A stretch of 64,000 nt of DNA from the NCBI RefSeq assembly GCF_002934065.1, contig NZ_CP018049.1, positions 2,912,501-2,976,500 on the forward strand. The letters run 5' to 3'. A program made the position numbers and the translations under genes. The stretch comes from Pseudomonas orientalis. Its GTDB lineage: Bacteria > Pseudomonadota > Gammaproteobacteria > Pseudomonadales > Pseudomonadaceae. This document shows positions 1 through 8,963 of this stretch, in pieces; position 1 is the stretch's first letter, and every line of letters starts with the position of its first letter. The notes beneath the pieces were generated by a model that was not told the origin of the DNA, did not search any database, and saw nothing but the letters and a program-made list of their open reading frames with translations.

Positions 1-479
1 ACCGCGATACCGTGCCTGTGAGCGAATTCGATGGCGTGGTAGACCGTGTCAAGATTGATCTCCAACTGCAGCACAATCAGCGTGCATTCGCGAAGGTCGG
101 CGGCAGCCGCCTCGATGTCCGCTGGCAGCAAATGCGCATTGGCACCCTTGACGATCAAAATGCTGTTGTGAGAGTCGGCTCGAACAAAAATCGGCGCGAC
201 GCCGCTGGAAACGCCAGGCACGCGCTGCACATAACGGGTGTCGATACCAAAGCGCTGGAAGTTGGCCACTGTGTTGTCGGCAAACATATCGTCGCCGACC
301 TTGCTCAGCATCAGGACATCAGCCCCAAGCTTGGCGGCAGCCACCGCCTGGTTGGCCCCCTTGCCGCCGCAACCCATGGCAAAGCCAGGCGCTTCAAGGG
401 TTTCGCCCTGAACCGGCATGCGGTCGATATAGGTAATCAAATCCACCATGTTGCTGCCGATGACTGCGATCTTACTCAT
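1..479 (-). CDS. rbsK: ribokinase, 5' part (runs off the left edge)
   Basis: This is the N-terminal 159 codons of a PfkB-family sugar kinase, expected to phosphorylate D-ribose to ribose 5-phosphate in the cytoplasm. The translation starts MSKIAVIGSNMVDL and carries the PfkB signature GCGGKGANQAVAAAKLGAD at about residues 36-54, the usual place for ribokinase. The ATG at 479 is preceded by a weak Shine-Dalgarno region. The C-terminal half with the anion hole and catalytic Asp lies outside the window, so the substrate rests on the N-terminal resemblance alone. No rbs transporter genes are visible. The gene seems to have its own promoter, since the next gene upstream (a chemoreceptor on the same strand) ends in a hairpin terminator and a 14-base palindrome lies in the gap. 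Confidence 0.88.
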   Translation of the reverse strand, partial: MSKIAVIGSNMVDLITYIDRMPVQGETLEAPGFAMGCGGKGANQAVAAAKLGADVLMLSKVGDDMFADNTVANFQRFGIDTRYVQRVPGVSSGVAPIFVRADSHNSILIVKGANAHLLPADIEAAAADLRECTLIVLQLEINLDTVYHAIEFAHRHGIA

Positions 480-532
480 TGCTATTCCACCTTGTTACGA
501 CCGGACGAGGCAGGCCATGCCGCTCTTGTTTT

Positions 533-546
533 GTTATTTAAATAAC
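533..546. promoter_or_regulatory. 14-base perfect palindrome upstream of rbsK
   Basis: GTTATTTAAATAAC is a perfect dyad centred 60 bases upstream of the rbsK start, in an AT-rich patch. Position and symmetry fit an operator or promoter element for rbsK. No regulator gene is visible to pair it with, and a promoter -10-like TATTTAAAT could be embedded in it. Confidence 0.4.
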
Positions 547-676
547 ATAAGGTGTGAATATTCAATCTTTTTTTTGCGCGAACGATTCAAAGCGTCGTAC
601 GAACAGGCACGGACGATGGTCGGGCATCAAGCGCCGGGACGCGACCTTGAGCCGTTGCTGAATGATCATTTCACGC

Positions 677-703
677 AAAAAAAACCGGCTCACCAGGAGC
701 CGG
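677..703 (-). terminator. rho-independent terminator of the chemoreceptor gene
   Basis: Read on the minus strand, the stem CCGGCT/AGCCGG (685-690 with 698-703) with a 7-base loop is followed by eight T (A run at 677-684). It lies 17 bases after the stop of the chemoreceptor gene. Confidence 0.85.
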
Positions 704-720
704 CCAGAAATATGCCTGCG

Positions 721-2334
721 TTAGAGTCTGAAACGATCCACGGACTGCGACAATTTGCCGGCCAAGCCGGCCAATTCATCGGTGGTCGAGGCGGTATCAC
801 CAATAACGCGGCTGTTGCTTTGCGACATGCCGGCGATCATCTCCACCTGATGGGCAATTTCGTTGCTGGCCAGGCTCTGTTCACTGATGGTGCGGGAGAT
901 ATCATTCACCAGCTCAGTGGTATTGAGCGTGGCCTGGAGGATCTCGCGGATCGCGCGTTCCACGTCGGCCGTGACGGCCATGCCCTTGTCCACTTGAGCA
1001 ACGCCCTCCTCCATGCTGGTCACGGCTTCACGAGTGTTCTGCTGGATACGCCCGACCATGCTGGCGATTTCCTGGGTCGATGCGCTGGTGCGTCCCGCCA
1101 GGCTGCGTACTTCATCGGCGACCACCGCAAAGCCGCGGCCTTGCTCACCGGCGCGGGCGGCTTCGATGGCGGCGTTGAGGGCCAGCAAGTTGGTCTGGTC
1201 GGCGATGCCCTTGATCACCTGGATTATGCTGAAGATTGCTTCGGACTCTTTGTCCAGGGTGCGGATCACTTGGGCCGATTGCTGGGCCGAGCGTGCGATG
1301 CCGTCCATATCGCTGACCACCTGATGAATGATCCGTCCGCCGTCCTTGGCCAGGGTTTCAGCCTGGTTGGCCATGTCCAGCGCGTGCCCGGCATGACGGG
1401 TGATTTCTTCGATGCTGGCGGTCATTTCACTCGCGGCGGCGGCCATGGTGCTGGCGGCCTCGCTTTGCTGCTGGCTGCTGCCCGCCACCTCATGACAGCC
1501 CTGGCTCAGGCGTTCGCTTACACCGTTGACGTCATGGGCATTGCTGCGCACCACGTCGATCATGCCGCGCAAATCGCGCTGCATGGTGGCGAGGCTGCGA
1601 ATCAGCGTACTGGCTTCGTCCTGGTTGCGCGGCTCGACAATCGGTTCGCTCAAGTTGCCGTGGGCGATGCTGTCGGCAATGCGGCTGGCGGTGCGCAATG
1701 GTCCCATGATGCTCAGGATCACCCAGCGTCCCTGGGCCAGCAGCAGCAAAAGGCTGGCGCCCAGGACCACGCCCAGGATCCAGTTGGCGTTACTGATGGC
1801 TTGCCGGGTGCCGCTGCTGGTGTGCAGGGTATTGGTCTCGATCAGTTCACTCAGCGCGGCCATTTGGTCCTCCAACTGGCTGAACGCCGCATTGAAGGTC
1901 CCAAGCTCCCCACGCGCGGCCTCGGGATCGGCCAGAGCCAGCGCGACGATGCGCTCGCCGGCGCTTACGTAGGTTTCCAGGCTGGGTTTGATTTTTTCCA
2001 GGCTGGCCTTGATGGAGTCGTCCAACGGCAGCTTGAAATTATCTGCCAGCATCTGCCGGAAGTGCTCGGCATGCTCCTTGAGCGAGGCACTGACGTCGGC
2101 CGGCGTGCTGGTGCTTTTGCCCAACCCCACCAGCATGGCGGACAACACATCGGCACGCAGGGCGTCGTGCATCATGTCGGCTTCCATATGGTTGCGCAGC
2201 ACCGTCATGCTGACTTCATTGTCCTGCACCGCAGCACCCATTCGGGAGTTTCCCAGGTAGCCGGCCAAACTCATGATCAAGGCGGTGAGCAGCCCGGTCG
2301 CAATCAACAGCATCAAGCGTAGTTTGATCGTCAT
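721..2334 (-). CDS. methyl-accepting chemotaxis protein
   Basis: A 537-residue transmembrane chemoreceptor. An N-terminal membrane segment (about residues 5-28) is followed by a helical periplasmic sensor of the four-helix-bundle kind, a second membrane segment near 190-210, a HAMP domain (about 210-265) and the cytoplasmic signalling domain. The signalling hairpin tip reads ADQTNLLALNAAIEAARAGE, which binds CheW and CheA. The ATG at 2334 is preferred because GGGGATACCAG sits directly before it; an in-frame start 13 codons upstream has no such site. The gene is monocistronic, with a terminator at its 3' end. The ligand cannot be read from the sequence. The neighbouring ribokinase is not evidence of ribose sensing. 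Confidence 0.92.
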   Translation of the reverse strand: MTIKLRLMLLIATGLLTALIMSLAGYLGNSRMGAAVQDNEVSMTVLRNHMEADMMHDALRADVLSAMLVGLGKSTSTPADVSASLKEHAEHFRQMLADNFKLPLDDSIKASLEKIKPSLETYVSAGERIVALALADPEAARGELGTFNAAFSQLEDQMAALSELIETNTLHTSSGTRQAISNANWILGVVLGASLLLLLAQGRWVILSIMGPLRTASRIADSIAHGNLSEPIVEPRNQDEASTLIRSLATMQRDLRGMIDVVRSNAHDVNGVSERLSQGCHEVAGSSQQQSEAASTMAAAASEMTASIEEITRHAGHALDMANQAETLAKDGGRIIHQVVSDMDGIARSAQQSAQVIRTLDKESEAIFSIIQVIKGIADQTNLLALNAAIEAARAGEQGRGFAVVADEVRSLAGRTSASTQEIASMVGRIQQNTREAVTSMEEGVAQVDKGMAVTADVERAIREILQATLNTTELVNDISRTISEQSLASNEIAHQVEMIAGMSQSNSRVIGDTASTTDELAGLAGKLSQSVDRFRL

Positions 2335-2494
2335 CTGGTATCCCCGTACCTGGACCGCCGGTTGGGAAACCAACCGTTCGAGCGCGTCATTAGTACCGTT
2401 ATCGGCACCGCCACCCGTTAGTGAAGCCTAAGTTTGCGGATCTGCGCGAATCCCTTAAGCTGGGCGTCTTTTTTTGCTCTGCCCGGATCTGTCC

Positions 2495-3691
2495 ATGCCT
2501 CGTACCATCGCCCGCCTCGCCCTGCTGTTGGGCTTGATCACCGCCGTCGGACCGTTTGCCATCGACAGTTACCTGCCGGCGCTGCCGACCCTTGGCGCCA
2601 GTCTCAACGCGTCGCCGGCCGCCGTGCAGATGAGCCTGACCGTGTTCTTCATGATCATCGGCATATGCCAGCTGTTCTACGGCCCGATCAGCGATGTCTT
2701 TGGGCGTAAATTGCCGATCTATGCAGGGTTGGTGATCTTTACCGTGGGCAGCATCGGCTGTGCGTTGGCCCCCAGCATCGAAGTGCTGATCGGCTTTCGC
2801 GCGGTGCAGGCCTTTGGCGCATGCGCGGGGATGGTGATTCCACGGGCGATTGTCCGCGACCTGTACACCGGCCATGAAGCGGCGCGCTTGATGGCCTTGT
2901 TGATGCTGGTGATGAGCGTTTCGCCGATCCTTGCGCCATTGGCCGGCAGCCTGGTGATTTCGCTGTGGAGCTGGCGCGAGGTATTTGCCGCGTTGGCGGT
3001 GGTGGCGCTGCTGTGTCTGGTGATGACGATCGTGCAACTGCCGGAAACCCATCCGGCGGAGCGGCGTCTGGGCAAGACCCTGGGCAGTGCATTCGGCAGC
3101 TACGGCGCCCTCCTCCGTGATCCGGTGTTCACCGGGTTGTCGGTAGTTAGCGGCTTTGGCCTGGCCACGTTCTTCGTGTTTATCGGCAGCGCGCCCTTCG
3201 TGTACATCGAATACTTCGGCCTGACACCGACGCAATTCAGCCTGTGCTTTGCAGTGAATGCGGCGTCATTCTTTGCCATGAGCCAACTGACGGCACGCCT
3301 GAGTGCGCGCTTTGGCCTGCCACCGCTGATTCGCTGGTCGGTGGTTGCCGTGGCGGCCGTGATGGCGCTGCTGGCGGCCACGACACTGTGGGGCAATCAC
3401 ATGGTCTTGATGATGACCCTGCTGTTTATCGGCTTCGGTTTTCTCGGCCTGTTATTACCCGCCGCCGGCGTGTTGTCGCTGGAAGACCATGGCGCGGTGG
3501 CAGGTTCGGCATCGGCCCTGCTGGGCGCGATTCAGATGGTCACCGCCGCTGTCTCCATGACCCTGGTGGGCCTGTTTGCCGACCATACGCCCGCGCCGAT
3601 GCTGGTGGGCATCGCGCTGTGCGCGACCGCCGCCATGCTTACCGTGCTGTGGACGCTGCGCCGCTTGCCGCCGCACCTGGCGAGCGTCTGA
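2495..3691 (+). CDS. Bcr/CflA-family multidrug efflux MFS transporter
   Basis: A 398-residue major facilitator with about twelve hydrophobic segments. The N-terminus (MPRTIARLALLLGLITAV followed by FAIDSYLPALP) and the loop GPISDVFGRK between helices 2 and 3 are typical of the drug:proton antiporters Bcr and CflA. The ATG at 2495 is chosen because the protein then begins directly with the conserved first helix; an ATG seven codons upstream is possible. The gene is convergent with the recombinase gene, only 14 bases away, and has no partner. Substrates (bicyclomycin, chloramphenicol or others) cannot be deduced. Confidence 0.88.
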   Translation: MPRTIARLALLLGLITAVGPFAIDSYLPALPTLGASLNASPAAVQMSLTVFFMIIGICQLFYGPISDVFGRKLPIYAGLVIFTVGSIGCALAPSIEVLIGFRAVQAFGACAGMVIPRAIVRDLYTGHEAARLMALLMLVMSVSPILAPLAGSLVISLWSWREVFAALAVVALLCLVMTIVQLPETHPAERRLGKTLGSAFGSYGALLRDPVFTGLSVVSGFGLATFFVFIGSAPFVYIEYFGLTPTQFSLCFAVNAASFFAMSQLTARLSARFGLPPLIRWSVVAVAAVMALLAATTLWGNHMVLMMTLLFIGFGFLGLLLPAAGVLSLEDHGAVAGSASALLGAIQMVTAAVSMTLVGLFADHTPAPMLVGIALCATAAMLTVLWTLRRLPPHLASV

Positions 3692-3705
3692 TCGCCGCGT
3701 CACGC

Positions 3706-4620
3706 CTACAAATCAAAGCGGTCCACCGCCCGCCGCCGCTCGTTGTCGTCACGTACGTCATAGCTGGCGGTGGTCTGGATATTGGTGTGATGGGCCAGCT
3801 TTTGCGCAATCGACAGGTCATGTTCCTCGATCACCCGCGTGATGAATGAGCGACGGAAGTCATGGGGCATGATCTTTACGCCCACTTGGTCCCCACGCTG
3901 GCGGGCGATGTAGTAAATCGCGTGCTTGGTGATACGTTCCCGGGTGATATGACTGCCGCGTCGAATGCGGTTGAACAGGAACGCGTCGTCCTCTTCGCCT
4001 TCCTTGAGTTGCCCGCGACGGAACTCCAGCCAGGCCTGCAGCTTGGCGAATGCCCAGTCCGGCGCGTATTTGACCAGCTCTTTGTTGCCCTTGCCGATCA
4101 CGCGCAAGCTGCGTTGCGCAAAATCGACCTGCGCCAGGTCAAGGTTGACCGACTCCGATTTGCGCATGCCCGAGCCGTACAGCATGCCGATGACGGCGGC
4201 GTCGCGCAGGCCCTGGGGGCGTGGGTCGGCGGCGCAGACTTCCATCATTTCGCGGATCAACGTGCGGCGCAGGTTGCGTCCCTGCCCCAGGCGGGTGCCG
4301 GACGCGGCCTTGACCGAACGCATCTTCAACAGATGTTCCTGGCTGATCAGGCTCATCCGCCACGCTTCATTCATCACCCCGCGCACGGCATTCACATACA
4401 GGGACGAGGTGTTCGGCGCATAACCGTCCTCGCGCAACGCGGCGACCAGGGCAATCACCTGTTCGGGTTGCAGCAGGTGCCAGTCGATGTCGTCCAGGTT
4501 GACGTCTTCGAAGCCCAGACGGTCGGCGGCGTCCTGCAGCACGTAACGCATGGTCAGTTGGCTGGAGGGTGCAAGACGGGTGAGATAGAGGGTCAGAGGG
4601 TTGCGAATGGACTCAGTCAA
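3706..4620 (-). CDS. tyrosine recombinase (phage-integrase family)
   Basis: A 304-residue site-specific DNA recombinase. Residues 1-110 form a SAM-like core-binding domain and 120-300 the catalytic domain. All expected catalytic residues are visible: R153 in GSGMRKSES, a lysine in GKGNKE (178-181), H253-x-x-R256 in MPHDFRRSF, H277 or H278, and nucleophile Y287 in TASYD. The length is close to XerC/XerD, but it is not obviously either of them. No att site duplication, tRNA or phage gene lies beside it, so it is a lone recombinase rather than the integrase of a visible island. A 9-base inverted repeat lies just upstream of its start. Confidence 0.88.
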   Translation of the reverse strand: MTESIRNPLTLYLTRLAPSSQLTMRYVLQDAADRLGFEDVNLDDIDWHLLQPEQVIALVAALREDGYAPNTSSLYVNAVRGVMNEAWRMSLISQEHLLKMRSVKAASGTRLGQGRNLRRTLIREMMEVCAADPRPQGLRDAAVIGMLYGSGMRKSESVNLDLAQVDFAQRSLRVIGKGNKELVKYAPDWAFAKLQAWLEFRRGQLKEGEEDDAFLFNRIRRGSHITRERITKHAIYYIARQRGDQVGVKIMPHDFRRSFITRVIEEHDLSIAQKLAHHTNIQTTASYDVRDDNERRRAVDRFDL

Positions 4621-4639
4621 GGTAGATCAGCCTTTGGAT

Positions 4640-4679
4640 TAAATATCACGAGCAATCCATTGATTAATCTTGATATTTA
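4640..4679. promoter_or_regulatory. inverted repeat upstream of the recombinase gene
   Basis: TAAATATCA at 4640-4648 is matched by its exact complement TGATATTTA at 4671-4679 with a 22-base spacer, in an unusually AT-rich stretch 20-60 bases upstream of the recombinase start. It could be a promoter with an autoregulatory binding site or a recombination site. The spacer is longer than the 6-8 bases of Xer core sites. Confidence 0.4.
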
Positions 4680-4728
4680 TTGAATTGGCGAGTACCGAGT
4701 CTAGCGCAGTTTCGGCCGTGCCATCAAA

Positions 4729-5541
4729 TCAGGGCGCCACATCCTCTTCCTCGGCGGAGGGCTGAGGTTGAGTCTGGGATTGGCCCCAATCGGCGTCCTG
4801 TTTCTGCATCAGTGCGAACCAGTGCCGGCGCATGAAGGTCAGGTAACTGTCCGGCGCCTTGGCAAAATCCTTCTCGTCACCGTAGCAGCCAGGCAACGGC
4901 AACTCCGTGCCCTGCTCCTTGTACTGGCTGACCAAAGCCTGCTGCGCGGCCACGCTGCAATCGGTCGGCAACGGCATGCCGCGCAAGGCACCGGCATCCT
5001 CGTCCCACCAGGCTGCGCCGTAGCGGTCGACGCCGCGCAGGCGATACTTCTCTGACTTGCCGACATGCATGATCAGCTTGAATTCATTCGGGCTGACATC
5101 GCTGGTGCAGGTGCGCGAGTAGCCAACAGTCGCCTGGGTATTGCCGTCACCCAGCAGGTCGGTGACCTGGGTGGCCGCCTTGTCAAAGTGCAGGCCGGCG
5201 TCGAACTGGCACTGGCGCACGTCGTCGTAGAGCATCCATACGCGCTTGGGATGCTCGCCCGTCAGCAGATACTGGGCTGCGTAGACAAAGGCCGACTGGG
5301 TGCCATCGTCGTCCCGCTCGCCGACCTGTTCGGCCAGCACCAGCAGGTTCTTGCCTTGACGGTCGTCCCAGGTATAGGCGGCGACTTGCTTGCCGCGCAC
5401 CTCAACCCCCTCGGGTACCTGATCAAGGTTCGCCAGTGTCACGGCCTCGTCGGCCCGCACCGTCGTGACACAGGCCACGCACACCAACAACCCCATCAAC
5501 ACCGGCCGTAACTGGCCGCGTAAAAGCTGCACGCTATTCAT
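4729..5541 (-). CDS. exported protein of unknown function
   Basis: A 270-residue protein with a probable signal peptide: hydrophobic core VLMGLLVCVACVTTV and likely cleavage after the Ala of VRADE, near residue 30. The mature part has no membrane segment. It contains paired cysteines (about 111, 144, 195 and 219) that could form disulfides in the periplasm, and an acidic, Gln-rich tail (QPQPSAEEEDVAP). I see no catalytic motif. It weakly recalls proteins labelled as an M949_RS01915-type surface polysaccharide family, but I cannot confirm this. Its promoter region faces the arn operon, 399 bases away. Function unknown. Confidence 0.75.
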   Translation of the reverse strand: MNSVQLLRGQLRPVLMGLLVCVACVTTVRADEAVTLANLDQVPEGVEVRGKQVAAYTWDDRQGKNLLVLAEQVGERDDDGTQSAFVYAAQYLLTGEHPKRVWMLYDDVRQCQFDAGLHFDKAATQVTDLLGDGNTQATVGYSRTCTSDVSPNEFKLIMHVGKSEKYRLRGVDRYGAAWWDEDAGALRGMPLPTDCSVAAQQALVSQYKEQGTELPLPGCYGDEKDFAKAPDSYLTFMRRHWFALMQKQDADWGQSQTQPQPSAEEEDVAP

Positions 5542-5940
5542 CCGAGTACCCTGGCAAGAGATGGCTTACTTTACCGGCACTTGAAGGGCAATGCAGAGAA
5601 GTTTGTTGAATGGATGCACGGGAGCCGTCGATGTGAACCAAATACCCGGCGGCCCGCTCCTATCCACCTGAAAATTACAAGGTTTAACACCTTGGCGACA
5701 TAGCTGAACCCTGGCTGTCTACCTGTCAAATAAACGAGTTTTTCATCCGCCTTTCATATTCGTTGAACATTTTTGCGCTTAACCTTGTAGGCAACACTTC
5801 AGAGCAATCCGGGGTTAATCGACTAAGCTGTTGATTCCGCTTTATCTTTAGCGCCGTTTTGTACTCTGCGGGCTGTAATTTTGCCCAATAATCGCTGCTG
5901 TTTTCGCGCTCCAAGTTGCTTCAGCCGAGGTCATGAATCT
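5542..5940. other. 399-base non-coding region ahead of arnC
   Basis: This region separates the divergent exported-protein gene from arnC and must hold the arn promoter. It is AT-richer than its surroundings from about 5690 to 5880. I looked for paired PmrA (TTAAG-type) or PhoP (GTTTA-type) half-sites and found only single half-site-like words (GTTTA at 5682, CTTAA near 5779, GTTAA near 5815), so no box is called. A 17-base dyad lies at 5678-5694. No trace of arnB, the usual first gene of this operon, is visible. Confidence 0.6.
5678..5694. promoter_or_regulatory. 17-base dyad upstream of the arn operon
   Basis: CAAGGT, five bases (TTAAC), then ACCTTG: perfect 6-base arms. There is no T run, so a terminator is unlikely. 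It may be an operator for the divergent gene or a far-upstream arn site. Confidence 0.3.
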
Positions 5941-6975
5941 TTGAAACCCTACCCTATTCATTGCGTATCGATCGTTATCCCGGTCTATAACGAACAAGAG
6001 AGTCTGCCCGAATTGCTGCGGCGCACCACGGCAGCCTGCAAACAGCTGGCCTACGAATACGAAATCATCCTGGTGGATGACGGTAGCCGCGACGATTCGG
6101 CGCAGTTGCTCGAAGACGCCGCCGCTGAAGATGGCAGCAACGTGGTCGCGGTGATCCTCAACCGCAACTATGGCCAGCATGCCGCAATCATGGCCGGTTT
6201 CGAACAATGCCGCGGCGAAGTGGTGATTACCCTCGATGCCGACCTGCAAAACCCGCCGGAAGAAATCCCGCGCCTGGTGGAACAGGCCGCCCTGGGCTAC
6301 GACGTGGTCGCCACGGTGCGCAACAATCGCCAGGATTCCGCCTTCCGCCGCTGGCCTTCGCGCCTGATCAACCTGGCCGTGCAGCGCTCCACCGGCGTGG
6401 CCATGACTGACTACGGCTGCATGCTGCGCGCCTACCGCCGCACCATTGTCGACGCGATGCTTGCGTGCCGCGAGCGCAGCACCTTTATTCCGATCCTGGC
6501 CAACGGCTTTGCCCGTCACACCACGGAAATCCTGGTGCACCACGCCGAGCGCGAACACGGCGAATCCAAATACAGCGCCATGCGCCTGATCAGCCTGATG
6601 TTCGACCTGCTCACCTGCATGACCACCACGCCGTTGCGCCTGCTGTCCATCGTCGGTTTCAGTCTGGCGGCGTTGGGCGTGCTGTTTGCCTTTGCGCTGA
6701 TCGTCATGCGCCTGGCCTTCGGTGCCGATTGGGCGGGCGACGGCCTGTTTGTGCTGTTCGCCGTGCTCTTCGTGTTCACCGGTGGCCAGTTCATCGGCAT
6801 GGGCCTGCTGGGCGAATACCTGGGCCGCATGTACAGCGATGTACGCGCCCGCCCGCGTTTCTTCATTGAAAAAGTGCTGCGCAACCAACCGGCAGCACCG
6901 GCTCCCGTGGTCGTCGTTGATGGCCTGGTGTCTTCCCATACTTCTACTTCTTCTTCCGATCAGGTCCAGTCATGA
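5941..6975 (+). CDS. arnC: undecaprenyl-phosphate 4-deoxy-4-formamido-L-arabinose transferase
   Basis: A 344-residue GT2 family membrane enzyme. It transfers 4-formamido-arabinose from UDP to undecaprenyl phosphate on the inner membrane face, in lipid A aminoarabinose synthesis. The N-terminal GT-A fold begins [17 protein letters not shown], with the DxD-type motif in [13 protein letters not shown] near residues 95-105. Two membrane helices lie near residues 235-300. The start is the TTG at 5941: it gives the conserved [17 protein letters not shown] beginning and has GAGG at 5927-5930. Upstream in-frame codons encode no conserved residue. A three-codon ATG...TGA frame overlaps this start. It is the first gene of the operon and overlaps arnA by four bases. 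Confidence 0.93.
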   Translation: MKPYPIHCVSIVIPVYNEQESLPELLRRTTAACKQLAYEYEIILVDDGSRDDSAQLLEDAAAEDGSNVVAVILNRNYGQHAAIMAGFEQCRGEVVITLDADLQNPPEEIPRLVEQAALGYDVVATVRNNRQDSAFRRWPSRLINLAVQRSTGVAMTDYGCMLRAYRRTIVDAMLACRERSTFIPILANGFARHTTEILVHHAEREHGESKYSAMRLISLMFDLLTCMTTTPLRLLSIVGFSLAALGVLFAFALIVMRLAFGADWAGDGLFVLFAVLFVFTGGQFIGMGLLGEYLGRMYSDVRARPRFFIEKVLRNQPAAPAPVVVVDGLVSSHTSTSSSDQVQS

Positions 6976-8963
6976 GTTCAAAAGCCGTTGTCTTCGCCTA
7001 CCACGATATTGGCTGTGCCGGTATTGAAGCCCTGCTCGAAGCGGGTTACGACATCGCCGCGGTGTTCACCCATGCCGATGACCCCAAGGAAAACACTTTC
7101 TACGGCTCGGTCGCCCAGCTGTGTGCCCGCAACGGTATCCCGGTGCACGCCCCGGAAGACGCCAACCACCCGCTGTGGGTCGAGCGCATTGCCAAGCTGA
7201 ACCCGGATTTCATCTTCTCTTTCTACTACCGCAACCTGTTGAGCGAGCCCCTGCTGGCCACCGCCCGCCACGGCGCGTTCAACCTGCATGGTTCGCTGCT
7301 GCCCAAATACCGTGGCCGTGCACCGGCCAACTGGGTGCTGGTCAACGGTGAAACCGAAACCGGCGTGACCCTGCACCGCATGGTCAAGCGTGCCGATGCC
7401 GGTGCGATCCTGGCCCAGCAGAAAGTCAGCATCGAGCGCAGCGACACCGGCCTGAGCCTGCACGCCAAACTGCGTGATGCCGCCAGCAACCTGCTGCGCG
7501 ACGCCCTGCCGCAACTGGCGCTGGGCAAACTGAGCGAAACCGTCCAGGACGAAAGCCAGGCCACCTGCTTTGGTCGCCGTACCGCCGCCGATGGCAAGAT
7601 CGACTGGAAAAACCCCGCCGAACAACTGTTCAACCTGGTCCGCGCCGTGACGCAGCCTTACCCCGGCGCCTTTTGCGCGGTCGGCGAGCACAAACTCATC
7701 GTATGGCAGGCCGAGGTGGTCAAAGGCAACGAAGGTTTGGCGCCGGGCCGCGTGATCAGCGTCAACCCGCTGCGCGTCGCCTGTGGTGAAGACTCGCTGG
7801 TGGTCAAGTTCGGCCAGCGCAACGACAACGGTCTGTACCTGGCCGGCCCTTCCCTGGCCGATGAACTGGGCCTGGTGGACGGTTCCGTGCTGCGCGGCGC
7901 CGAGTCGGGCCGCAAGCCACGCCGCACCCGTGTGTTGATCCTGGGGGTGAACGGCTTTATCGGTAATCACCTGTCCGAGCGCCTGCTGCGCGACGACCGT
8001 TACGAAGTCTACGGCCTGGACATCGGCTCCGACGCCATCGAGCGCCTGCGCAGCCACCCCAACTTCCATTACGTGGAAGGTGATATCAGCATCCACACCG
8101 AGTGGATCGAGTACCACATCAAGAAATGCGACGTGGTGTTGCCACTGGTAGCCATCGCTACGCCGATCGAATACACCCGCAACCCGCTGCGCGTGTTCGA
8201 GCTGGACTTCGAAGAAAACCTCAAGCTGGTGCGTTACTGCGTCAAGTACAACAAGCGCGTGATCTTCCCGTCGACCTCCGAAGTCTATGGCATGTGCCAG
8301 GACCAGTACTTCGACGAAGACACCTCCAACCTGGTCGTCGGCCCGGTCAACAAGCAACGCTGGATCTACTCGGTCTCCAAGCAGCTGCTCGACCGTGTGA
8401 TCTGGGCCTACGGCGACAAGGGCCTGAAATTCACCCTGTTCCGTCCGTTCAACTGGATGGGCCCGCGCCTTGATCGTCTGGACTCGGCGCGTATCGGCAG
8501 CTCCCGTGCCATCACCCAGTTGATCCTGAACCTGGTGGAAGGCACGCCGATCCGCCTGTTCGACGGGGGTGAGCAGAAGCGTTGCTTCACCGACATCGCC
8601 GACGGCATCGAAGCCCTGGCGCGCATCATCGATAACGAAAACGGTGTCTGCGACGGCCAGATCATCAACATCGGCAACCCGGAAAACGAAGCCAGCATCC
8701 GCCAGTTGGGCGAGGAGCTGCTGCGTCAGTTCGAAGCCCACCCGCTGCGCCACAACTTTCCACCGTTCGCCGGTTTCCGCGATGTGGAAAGCAAGGCGTT
8801 CTACGGCACCGGTTACCAGGACGTGGCCCACCGCAAGCCAAGCATCGAAAACGCCAAGCGCCTGCTGAACTGGGAACCGAGCGTGGAAATGAGCGAGACC
8901 ATCGGTAACACGCTGGATTTCTTCCTGCGGGAAGCCATGCTTGAAATAGCGGATAAAAAATAA
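6972..8963 (+). CDS. arnA: bifunctional UDP-Ara4N formyltransferase / UDP-glucuronate oxidase-decarboxylase
   Basis: A 663-residue two-domain enzyme of full length. The N-terminal domain (about 1-300) formylates UDP-4-amino-arabinose with formyl-tetrahydrofolate; the active-site N104 and H106 are in [19 protein letters not shown]. The C-terminal domain (about 315-660) is an NAD-dependent extended SDR that oxidises and decarboxylates UDP-glucuronate. It shows [10 protein letters not shown] and the catalytic YSVSK, with Ser-Thr upstream in PSTSEVYG. The ATG overlaps the arnC stop (ATGA). Ugd, encoded later in the same operon, supplies its UDP-glucuronate. Confidence 0.97.
   Translation: MSSKAVVFAYHDIGCAGIEALLEAGYDIAAVFTHADDPKENTFYGSVAQLCARNGIPVHAPEDANHPLWVERIAKLNPDFIFSFYYRNLLSEPLLATARHGAFNLHGSLLPKYRGRAPANWVLVNGETETGVTLHRMVKRADAGAILAQQKVSIERSDTGLSLHAKLRDAASNLLRDALPQLALGKLSETVQDESQATCFGRRTAADGKIDWKNPAEQLFNLVRAVTQPYPGAFCAVGEHKLIVWQAEVVKGNEGLAPGRVISVNPLRVACGEDSLVVKFGQRNDNGLYLAGPSLADELGLVDGSVLRGAESGRKPRRTRVLILGVNGFIGNHLSERLLRDDRYEVYGLDIGSDAIERLRSHPNFHYVEGDISIHTEWIEYHIKKCDVVLPLVAIATPIEYTRNPLRVFELDFEENLKLVRYCVKYNKRVIFPSTSEVYGMCQDQYFDEDTSNLVVGPVNKQRWIYSVSKQLLDRVIWAYGDKGLKFTLFRPFNWMGPRLDRLDSARIGSSRAITQLILNLVEGTPIRLFDGGEQKRCFTDIADGIEALARIIDNENGVCDGQIINIGNPENEASIRQLGEELLRQFEAHPLRHNFPPFAGFRDVESKAFYGTGYQDVAHRKPSIENAKRLLNWEPSVEMSETIGNTLDFFLREAMLEIADKK

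Noticed and set aside
448..2322. 624-codon plus-strand open frame over the chemoreceptor
   Set aside because: The opposite strand encodes an unambiguous chemoreceptor with HAMP and signalling motifs. The plus-strand translation shows no motif.
5680..5830. PmrA or PhoP box ahead of arnC
   Set aside because: Only isolated half-site-like words (GTTTA, CTTAA, GTTAA) are present, without the paired spacing those regulators need.
5726..5914. 62-codon minus-strand frame upstream of arnC
   Set aside because: No good ribosome site, no motif, and it occupies the arn promoter region. I could not support it as a gene or as an arnB remnant.
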